A stretch of 11,537 bases of DNA from Lachnospiraceae bacterium (GTDB taxonomy: Bacteria > Bacillota_A > Clostridia > Lachnospirales > Lachnospiraceae). The DNA lies in contig JAGDBR010000144.1 in assembly GCA_017958935.1 (NCBI GenBank), positions 1 to 11,537 of the forward strand. Direction: 5' to 3'. The first letter of the stretch is position 1; each line of letters starts with the position of its first letter. A model generated the notes under the pieces. It was given only the letters and a program-made list of their open reading frames with translations, had not been told where the DNA came from and did no database searches. Position numbers and translations under genes: made by a program. Positions 6,661 through 11,537 of this stretch are shown one piece after another.

Positions 6661-7644
6661 TCATGCCTGTCCGAAGTGCTTCTCCATGAAACCGACGCAT
6701 CTCTGCCCGTATTCTTCCGTGTAAACGATCGAAGACTTCGCGTGCGGGACGTCCTTCGTGACCCAGATCTCTTTCTCGGACGCGCAGGCGTTGTAGTTGT
6801 CGTAGACCATCGCCGTCGGGACGAACGTGTCGGAATCGCCGTGGATGAACAGGAACGGGACCTTCGCCTTCTTCAGCTGCTTCAGGCTCGAGGCGCCGTA
6901 GATCCAGTAATGGTTGAAGATCCGGTTGATGATGTTGTCGAAGAACAGGACAGCCCCGACCATGAAGTGGATCTGCTTCGGCGCCGTGTGCCGGAACTCG
7001 GCCATCGCGGACGAAAAGCCGCAGTCGCTGATGATGCCCTTGACCTGCTGCGGCAGATCCTTTTCGCCGGACGCCATCATGACGGTCGCGGCGCCCATCG
7101 ACACGCCGTGCAGGACGATCTCGACGTCCTCTCCGACCACCTCTTCCAGCTTCCTGCACCAGTCGATCGTGTCGCGCCTGTCATTCCAGCCGAAGCCCAG
7201 GAGCTTTCCTTCGGACTTCAGATGCGCGCGGTCGTCCGGAATGTTCACGTTGTAGCCCGCGTTGTGGTAATACGGGACCATCGTCGCGAAATCCCAGAGG
7301 CCTTCCGCGTGGAAGCCGTGAACGACGTGCACGGTCTTCTTCGTCGGAACGTCGGCCGGCAGGTAGACCGCATGCAGCTTCAGGCCGTCGAAAGAAGTGA
7401 TGTACAGGTCCTGTTTGTTCGGCTGCTCCTCCAGCCAGGCAACGGTCTCTTCATAGATCTGCTGGTGCTTCTCCTCCAGCGGTTTTTTCGCTTCCTCGTC
7501 CCCGCTGTTCTGCGCGAAGATCTTGTCCGCGACCGGCGGCAGCTCTCTTGCATACGCCACGATGTACATCGCGACGGCCGCCAGGATCACGACGAGCAGG
7601 CACAGCGACGCGAGCACGATCACCACGGTCCAGAATGCTTCCAT
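6661..7644 (-). CDS. Membrane-anchored alpha/beta hydrolase, 327 aa
   Basis: A serine hydrolase of the alpha/beta fold (COG1073-like), anchored by one N-terminal membrane helix (about residues 5-30); substrate unknown. Positive and aromatic residues after the helix do not settle topology with certainty. Motifs: VHVVHGF (105-111) around the oxyanion hole, the nucleophile elbow HGVSMG (179-184) with Ser182, the acid in IHGDSDTFVP (267-276), probably Asp272, and a probable catalytic His301 in VPHAKS. The lid region lies roughly at 210-255. The start is the ATG at 7644, because AAGGGGGAG (7652-7660) lies just upstream and the membrane helix follows directly; an earlier in-frame GTG at 7692 would overlap the preceding cation-efflux gene by 31 nt. 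The gap to that gene is 17 nt, so the two are probably cotranscribed. No clear terminator follows. It could be an esterase, lipase or peptidase. Confidence 0.85.
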   Translation of the reverse strand: MEAFWTVVIVLASLCLLVVILAAVAMYIVAYARELPPVADKIFAQNSGDEEAKKPLEEKHQQIYEETVAWLEEQPNKQDLYITSFDGLKLHAVYLPADVPTKKTVHVVHGFHAEGLWDFATMVPYYHNAGYNVNIPDDRAHLKSEGKLLGFGWNDRRDTIDWCRKLEEVVGEDVEIVLHGVSMGAATVMMASGEKDLPQQVKGIISDCGFSSAMAEFRHTAPKQIHFMVGAVLFFDNIINRIFNHYWIYGASSLKQLKKAKVPFLFIHGDSDTFVPTAMVYDNYNACASEKEIWVTKDVPHAKSSIVYTEEYGQRCVGFMEKHFGQA

Positions 7645-7650
7645 GTTCAA

Positions 7651-7660
7651 ACTCCCCCTT
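7651..7660 (-). promoter_or_regulatory. Shine-Dalgarno that sets the hydrolase start
   Basis: The sequence AAGGGGGAGT lies 6 nt before the ATG at 7644, just downstream of the stop codon of the cation-efflux gene (7662-7664). It favours this start over the GTG at 7692. Confidence 0.75.
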
Positions 7661-7661
7661 G

Positions 7662-8825
7662 TTAAAAGTGATAATCCACCGTGATCACGCACGCAAAGCG
7701 CGGATCACGTTCCTTGCATTTCTCCGAAACGGTCTTCTTCAGCGCTTCCTCTTCCGCCGGCGACAGCCGCTTTTCGGAAAGGATGTCGAAGATCAGGTTG
7801 ATGCGGTTCTGTCCGTTCACGAACCGCAGATCATGGAACTGCAGGCCTTCCCCCGACGCCTGCAGCACTTCCGAAAGCATGGCCTTGTACGCTACCGCTT
7901 CCGGCCCGGTCGAGACCGGGTCCATGTGGATCGTCAGCAGGATGCCGAACTTCTTCCGGCAGTCCCGTTCGATCAGGTCCATCAGCTCGTGTCCCGCGAC
8001 GATGTCCGTCGTATCCGGGACCTCCGCGTGGATCGTCGCCATGTAGGTGGACGGTCCGTAGGAATGGACGATCAGATCGTGCGAGCCCGTGACGCCTTCG
8101 TACCCTTCGACGAAACGCTTGATCTTCAGGCGCAGCTCCTCCGTGACCGGCTCGCCCAGAAGCGGCTGCAGCGTGTCCTTCGCGATCAGGACGCCGGCGC
8201 GGATGATCATCACCGAAACGATGACGCCCGCGTAGCCGTCGATGTTGACGCCGAAGAGACCGAACACGAGCATCGACACGATCGTGACGCCGGTGATCAG
8301 CATGTCGCCGAACGCGTCCGCCGAATTTGCCTTCAGCACGTCGGAATCGATGCGGTTCCCGATCTTCCGGTTGAACAGGGCGAGGAACAGCTTGCCGAGC
8401 AGCGAGATAACGAGCACGGCGACCGCGACAGCGTTGAACTTCAGGTCGTTCGGATGAAGGATCGCCTCGATGCCGGTCTTCAGGAATTCGAAGCCCGCCA
8501 GGATGATCAGAAACGACACGATGAGCGCCGTGACGTATTCGTAGCGGCCGTGGCCGAACGGGTGGTCGTCGTCGGCCGGGCGGCTCGCGAGCCGGATGCC
8601 GGCGAACGCGATCACGTTCGACAGTCCGTCCGACAGGTTGTTCACCGCGTCCGACATGACCGCGACCGAGGATACGACGGCGCCGATCGCGAACTTCACC
8701 GCCGAGAGCAGCAGGTTCACGACGATCCCGACGACCGAGGCGAAGACGCCGTAAGACGTCCGCACGGCCGCATCCTCCGTGTTCTCATGATCTTTTACAA
8801 AACGCCTGATCAGGAATTCAGTCAT
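7662..8825 (-). CDS. Cation diffusion facilitator (CDF) transporter, possibly Mn2+, 387 aa
   Basis: Divalent metal/proton antiporter of the cytoplasmic membrane, with about six helices followed by cytoplasmic domains. Visible marks are helix 1 (about 30-50), helix 2 with MSDAVNNLSD (57-66), the conserved DDDHPFGHGRYEY loop (85-97), helices around 100-120, 130-150 and 175-210 with SADAFGD (168-174), and a CDF C-terminal ferredoxin-like domain (about 225-305, including VHSYGP and IHMDP). The transport site would be Asn62-Asp66 in helix 2 and Asp170-Asp174 in helix 5. Zinc exporters normally have His-Asp/His-Asp, while Asn-Asp/Asp-Asp is reported for MntE-like manganese exporters, so Mn2+ is my tentative reading. 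About 80 residues after the first C-terminal domain look like an additional domain of the same region. The start is fixed by AAAGGA (8832-8837), 6 nt before the ATG. It sits between a methyltransferase gene and the hydrolase. Confidence 0.9.
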   Translation of the reverse strand: MTEFLIRRFVKDHENTEDAAVRTSYGVFASVVGIVVNLLLSAVKFAIGAVVSSVAVMSDAVNNLSDGLSNVIAFAGIRLASRPADDDHPFGHGRYEYVTALIVSFLIILAGFEFLKTGIEAILHPNDLKFNAVAVAVLVISLLGKLFLALFNRKIGNRIDSDVLKANSADAFGDMLITGVTIVSMLVFGLFGVNIDGYAGVIVSVMIIRAGVLIAKDTLQPLLGEPVTEELRLKIKRFVEGYEGVTGSHDLIVHSYGPSTYMATIHAEVPDTTDIVAGHELMDLIERDCRKKFGILLTIHMDPVSTGPEAVAYKAMLSEVLQASGEGLQFHDLRFVNGQNRINLIFDILSEKRLSPAEEEALKKTVSEKCKERDPRFACVITVDYHF

Positions 8826-8831
8826 TTCAGG

Positions 8832-8837
8832 TCCTTT
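8832..8837 (-). promoter_or_regulatory. Shine-Dalgarno that sets the CDF start
   Basis: AAAGGA lies 6 nt before the ATG at 8825. An in-frame start six codons upstream (8843) has no comparable site. Confidence 0.7.
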
Positions 8838-8870
8838 GCGCACATGCGGCGCACTGCCGCCCGCGCGTTC

Positions 8871-9665
8871 TCAGTCTTTTGTCAGGATGTCGAGCGTATG
8901 GCAGCCCGCGCCCAGAAGGTCCGGCCGCTCGCACGTCGACAGATGGTATGCATAGTACAGTTCGTACGCCTCGTCCGATAAGGCTTCGACCGCCTGCCGC
9001 ATATAATTCGTCGGCCCGTCCTGCGACAGGATCTTCACTCTTCTTAAGCCTGCCTTGCGGCGGTACCGGTCGATGTCTTCCGGCGTATCGAAGCTGAACA
9101 GGTCCTCTTCCGTGTTCCGGATGTGGAAATCCCGGTCCAGCTTCCCCTGCGATACGGAATCAGCAATGTTTCCGTCCATGATCCCGAAGCGGATCACGCC
9201 GAACTCGTTCATGATGTAGCCCGCGAACAGGAAGCCGCCGGGCTTCAGCACCCGCTTCGCTTCCGTGAGCGCACGCACCTTGTCTTCCTCCGTGAAGAGG
9301 TGGTACATCGGTCCGAGGAACAGGACGATGTCGTAATGATCTTCCGGATATTTCGACAGATCCCGCGCGTCTCCCTGCTTCGCGGTGACCGAAAGGCCCA
9401 GCCGCTCCGCTTTCTGGCGCAGGATCCCGAGATTGTAATTCACATAGTCGACGCCGGTCAGCTCATGGCCTTTTTCGGCGAGCGGGATCAGATACCGCCC
9501 CGTCGCGCATCCGACGTCCAGGATCCGCAGTCCCTGCCGGTCTCCGATGCATTCTTCGACGTACTTCATCGTCGTACGGTACTCGATCTGTCCGTAGCGG
9601 TGCAGCAGGCGCTTCTCTTCGTTGTATTTTCCGTAGTATTCCGTCAGATGGTCAGTCTTCTTCAC
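8871..9665 (-). CDS. Class I SAM-dependent methyltransferase, 264 aa
   Basis: Rossmann-fold methyltransferase of the UbiE/Methyltransf_11 type; substrate unknown. Motif I is ILDVGCATGRY (48-58), the acidic residue binding the SAM ribose is Asp73 in TGVDY, motif II holds QGDARDL (97-103), motif IV is YDIVLFLGPMYHL (111-123), and the post-core segment AKRVLKPGGFLF (136-147) is typical. I prefer a GTG start at 9665: GGGAGGA (9672-9678) lies 6 nt before it and the homologous-looking region starts there. The alternative ATG at 9704 has no Shine-Dalgarno and adds an alanine-rich, acidic 13-residue stretch. The gene follows rlmH by 49 nt. The neighbour methylates rRNA, but nothing in this sequence indicates an RNA substrate, and small-molecule methylation is equally possible. 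Confidence 0.88.
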   Translation of the reverse strand: MKKTDHLTEYYGKYNEEKRLLHRYGQIEYRTTMKYVEECIGDRQGLRILDVGCATGRYLIPLAEKGHELTGVDYVNYNLGILRQKAERLGLSVTAKQGDARDLSKYPEDHYDIVLFLGPMYHLFTEEDKVRALTEAKRVLKPGGFLFAGYIMNEFGVIRFGIMDGNIADSVSQGKLDRDFHIRNTEEDLFSFDTPEDIDRYRRKAGLRRVKILSQDGPTNYMRQAVEALSDEAYELYYAYHLSTCERPDLLGAGCHTLDILTKD

Positions 9666-9671
9666 TGCAGG

Positions 9672-9678
9672 TCCTCCC
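9672..9678 (-). promoter_or_regulatory. Shine-Dalgarno supporting a GTG start
   Basis: GGGAGGA is the strongest ribosome-binding match upstream of the methyltransferase. It sits 6 nt before a GTG at 9665, which argues against the ATG at 9704. Confidence 0.7.
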
Positions 9679-9714
9679 GAAGCGTCCGCCGCTTCTTCGC
9701 GCATACCGTACGTT

Positions 9715-10194
9715 TTATTTGTGGTAGGGTTCGTGATGCAGGATCCGGAACGCCCGGTAGAGCTGCTCGGACAGGATCACGCGCATCAGCTGGTGCGGGA
9801 ACGTCAGGCGCGAGAACGACCATTTCTCGTCCGCGCGCGAAAGCACCTTCTCCGAGAGGCCGAGCGATCCGCCGATCACGAAGACGAGGTCCGACCGGCC
9901 CGCGCTCATCAGCGCACCGAGCCTTCCGGCCAGTTCGACGCTGTCATAGGCCTTGCCTTCGATCGCGAGCGCGATCACGTACGCTTTCTCGGAGATCTGC
10001 TTCAGCAGCCGCTCCCCTTCTTTCGCCTTCACGAGGGCCGCTTCCTTCTCCGATGCGGTCTCGTCGGTCTTTTCGTCGTCGACCTCCGCGATCCTGAAAG
10101 ACGCATAGCGGGAAAGCCGCTTCGCATACTCCGAAACAGCGTCCCTGTAATAGGCTTCCTTCAGTTTTCCGACGCAAAGGACCGTGATGTTCAT
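9715..10194 (-). CDS. rlmH: 23S rRNA pseudouridine-1915 N3-methyltransferase RlmH, 159 aa
   Basis: SPOUT-class (trefoil knot) SAM methyltransferase that methylates pseudouridine 1915 in helix 69 of 23S rRNA on assembled 70S ribosomes. It acts as a dimer. Family marks: an N-terminal MNITVLCVGKLKEAYYRDAV (1-20), FVIGGSLGLSE (105-115) forming the SAM-binding knot, and the C-terminal block FPHQLMRVILSEQLYRAFRI (132-151) ending in EPYHK. Length matches the usual 155-160 residues. The ATG overlaps the stop codon of the upstream DUF896 gene by one base (TAATG at 10196-10192), and the only Shine-Dalgarno-like site is weak and lies inside that gene, so translation is probably coupled. A second, unrelated methyltransferase follows. 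Confidence 0.97.
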   Translation of the reverse strand: MNITVLCVGKLKEAYYRDAVSEYAKRLSRYASFRIAEVDDEKTDETASEKEAALVKAKEGERLLKQISEKAYVIALAIEGKAYDSVELAGRLGALMSAGRSDLVFVIGGSLGLSEKVLSRADEKWSFSRLTFPHQLMRVILSEQLYRAFRILHHEPYHK

Positions 10195-10430
10195 TACGGC
10201 TCGTACTCCGTTTTCGAAAAGCGCTCGTCGTGCCGTTCTTTCAGGCTGACGACGGTGCCGTCCGGGTATTCCAGCTCGATGTTCTCGATCTGCGCGCGCA
10301 GATTCCGGCGGAACTGCAGGATGTATTCGGCGCGCAGCTTCGTCTGCTCGTCCTTCTCTTCCGCCGTCAGGCCTTCGGTCTTCGCTTTTTTCGCGAGTTC
10401 ATTGATCCTGCGGATCAGCTGTTCGTCCAT
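10194..10430 (-). CDS. DUF896 (YnzC-like) small protein, 78 aa
   Basis: Small cytoplasmic protein of the DUF896/YnzC family, found mainly in Bacillota; molecular function not established. The first 50 residues look like a helical hairpin: RINELAKKAKTEGLTAEEK (7-25), then a second helix through EYILQFRRNLRAQIENI (35-51), both typical of the family. The tail (52-78) is charged and likely flexible. AAGGAG (10439-10444) lies 8 nt before the ATG. Its stop is shared with the start of rlmH. In Bacillus subtilis ynzC lies beside the SOS gene yneA, which is not seen here, so that context gives no support for a DNA-damage role. Confidence 0.87.
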   Translation of the reverse strand: MDEQLIRRINELAKKAKTEGLTAEEKDEQTKLRAEYILQFRRNLRAQIENIELEYPDGTVVSLKERHDERFSKTEYEP

Positions 10431-10454
10431 GTATCGTTCTCCTTCGCGCCCTGC

Positions 10455-10480
10455 GTTTCGGTCTTTTGTTTCGGTATTTT
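10455..10480. repeat. 13-bp tandem duplication with one mismatch
   Basis: On the plus strand GTTTCGGTCTTTT (10455-10467) is followed directly by GTTTCGGTATTTT (10468-10480), differing at one base. The copies fill the gap between the FAD-protein stop codon and the Shine-Dalgarno of the DUF896 gene. No function is evident; slipped-strand duplication would explain it. Confidence 0.75.
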
Positions 10481-11537
10481 CAGGCGGTCCCGTCTTCGGA
10501 TGCGCGCGACCGGACCAGACGGACCGCGGTGCGGATGCCGTCCATCGCCGCGCTCACGATGCCGCCGGCGTATCCGGCGCCTTCCCCGCAGGGATACAGC
10601 CCCTTCAGCGCGCTTTCGCCGTCTTCGTTTCGCAGGATGCGCACAGGCGACGACGTACGGGCTTCGACGGCGGAAAGCAGCGCGTCATCCGCGTCAAACC
10701 CCGGAATGCTCCGCGCAAACTGCGGGATCGCTTCCTTCAGCGCATCCTTCATGAAAGCCGGCAGCGCTTCGTTCAGGTCCGCGAACGTCCAGGCGCCCTT
10801 GATCTTCGGCGACAACATCCCGGAGGCTTCCGGCGACTCGATATCCGGTGTCAGCTTTTCGGAAACTTCCGGTACCGTGCCCGGTACGTTCCCGTCCCGG
10901 AAATCCTTGTAGGTCTGGACCGGGACGGCGCCCCCGCCCGCCCGGTATGCGTTCCGCTCCAGCATGCGCTGGAAAGCAATTCCCGACAGGACCGAATCCG
11001 GCTCTCCCGACAGGCGGTCGTAATCGTCCGGGAAGACCTGGACGACAATGCCCGCGTTCGCGTTCCCGGAGGAGCGGTCCGCGTAGCTCATTCCGTTCAC
11101 GCAAAGTCCGCCGGGCTCCGAGGACGCGTTGACGACCCAGCCGCCCGGACACATGCAGAACGAGAACACGCCGCGTCCGTCCCGCGTCTTCGCCGTCACG
11201 GCGTACGGCGCCGCGCCGAGCTCTTCGTAATCAAGCGTTCCGTACTGGTTCAGCGTGATCAGTTCCTGGCTGTGCTCCATGCGCACGCCGGCCGCGAACG
11301 CTTTCTTCTCCATCGGCACGCCGTGCCGCAGGAGCATTTCGTAAGTATCGCGCGCCGAATGTCCGGCCGCGAGGATCACGGCGGACACGGGGATGCTTTC
11401 CTTCCCGTTCACCGTCACGGCCGCGACGCGGCCGCCGCGGACCTGAAGGTCCTTCACACAGGCATGGAACCGGATATCCGCGCCGCGTTCGAGCAGCGAA
11501 TCGCGGAACGCGCGGACGATCTTTCTAAGCGCGTCCG
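10480..11537 (-). CDS. FAD-dependent protein, COG2509 family (5' end outside window)
   Basis: C-terminal 351 residues of a putative FAD/NAD(P)-dependent dehydrogenase; COG2509 proteins are usually around 460-540 aa, so the FAD-binding N-terminus with its GxGxxG lies beyond the window edge. The frame stays open from 10480 to 11537, and the translated stretch upstream of the GTG at 11457 (RKIVRAFRDSLLERGADIRF) fits the family, so that GTG is internal and not the start. Conserved segments are LAAGHSARDTYEML, GVRMEHSQELI, FSFCMCPGGWVVNASSE, NGMSYADRSSGNANAG, VEARTSSPVRI, and near the end LYPCGEGAGYAGGIVSAAMDGI, the segment that contacts FAD in related flavoproteins. The reaction and physiological role are not known; related annotations call it an NAD-utilising or oleate-hydratase-like flavoprotein. 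It is the first visible gene of the upstream group, 49 nt before the DUF896 gene. Confidence 0.9.
   Translation of the reverse strand, partial: DALRKIVRAFRDSLLERGADIRFHACVKDLQVRGGRVAAVTVNGKESIPVSAVILAAGHSARDTYEMLLRHGVPMEKKAFAAGVRMEHSQELITLNQYGTLDYEELGAAPYAVTAKTRDGRGVFSFCMCPGGWVVNASSEPGGLCVNGMSYADRSSGNANAGIVVQVFPDDYDRLSGEPDSVLSGIAFQRMLERNAYRAGGGAVPVQTYKDFRDGNVPGTVPEVSEKLTPDIESPEASGMLSPKIKGAWTFADLNEALPAFMKDALKEAIPQFARSIPGFDADDALLSAVEARTSSPVRILRNEDGESALKGLYPCGEGAGYAGGIVSAAMDGIRTAVRLVRSRASEDGTA

Noticed and set aside
8846..8860. GC-rich hairpin GCGGC/GCCGC between the methyltransferase and CDF genes as a terminator.
   Set aside because: Only 5 bp with no T-run after it, and an alternative overlapping pairing exists; such short pairs are expected in GC-rich DNA.
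73..8981. Long plus-strand open frames opposite almost every minus-strand gene (up to about 600 codons).
   Set aside because: They run exactly antisense to clearly identified genes, encode arginine-, aspartate- and valine-rich sequence with no recognisable domain, and lack convincing ribosome-binding sites. GC-rich third codon positions remove stop codons from that antisense register.
9665..9704. ATG at 9704 as the methyltransferase start.
   Set aside because: There is no Shine-Dalgarno, whereas GGGAGGA sits at ideal distance from the GTG at 9665. It remains possible but less likely.
11455..11457. GTG at 11457 as the start of the FAD-dependent protein.
   Set aside because: The frame is open to the window edge, and the residues encoded upstream match the protein family, so the gene is simply cut by the edge.

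Overview
The window looks like ordinary chromosomal DNA from a bacterium, most likely a GC-rich member of the Bacillota (Clostridia or Erysipelotrichia type). The reasons are the strong purine Shine-Dalgarno sequences (GGAGGA, AAGGAG, GGGAGGA), a DUF896/YnzC-family protein, a COG2509-type FAD protein common in Firmicutes, and one clear sigma-70/SigA-type promoter. The assignment rests on family recognition only. I see no mobile element, CRISPR array, tRNA, rRNA or phage gene. Every gene I can support lies on the minus strand, so transcription runs from high to low coordinates.

Upstream group (about 11537 down to 6661): a COG2509 FAD-dependent protein cut by the window edge, then a DUF896/YnzC protein, rlmH (23S rRNA methyltransferase, joined to the DUF896 gene by a TAATG overlap), a class I SAM methyltransferase with a probable GTG start, a cation diffusion facilitator, and a membrane-anchored alpha/beta hydrolase. 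Gaps are about 50 nt or less, and no terminator or promoter is evident between them, so they may be one transcript.

Intergenic region 6450-6660: this is the only sizeable gap. It holds a strong promoter (TTGCAA, 17 nt, extended TATATT, with an A-run upstream) followed by a leader of about 108 nt with potential for nested pairing. It drives rpsB.

Downstream group (6449 down to 39): rpsB, tsf, a hairpin between tsf and trkA, trkA, trkH, argS, then a strong intrinsic terminator. Translation genes (ribosomal protein S2, EF-Ts, arginyl-tRNA synthetase) thus bracket a two-gene Trk/Ktr-type potassium uptake system. The hairpin after tsf probably lowers expression of the potassium and argS genes relative to the very highly expressed rpsB-tsf pair.

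I found no clearly new system. The points most worth a second look are an ArgRS whose HIGH signature reads HIGP, the structured rpsB leader, the rpsB-tsf-trkA-trkH-argS order with an internal hairpin, and a CPKCG motif in EF-Ts.
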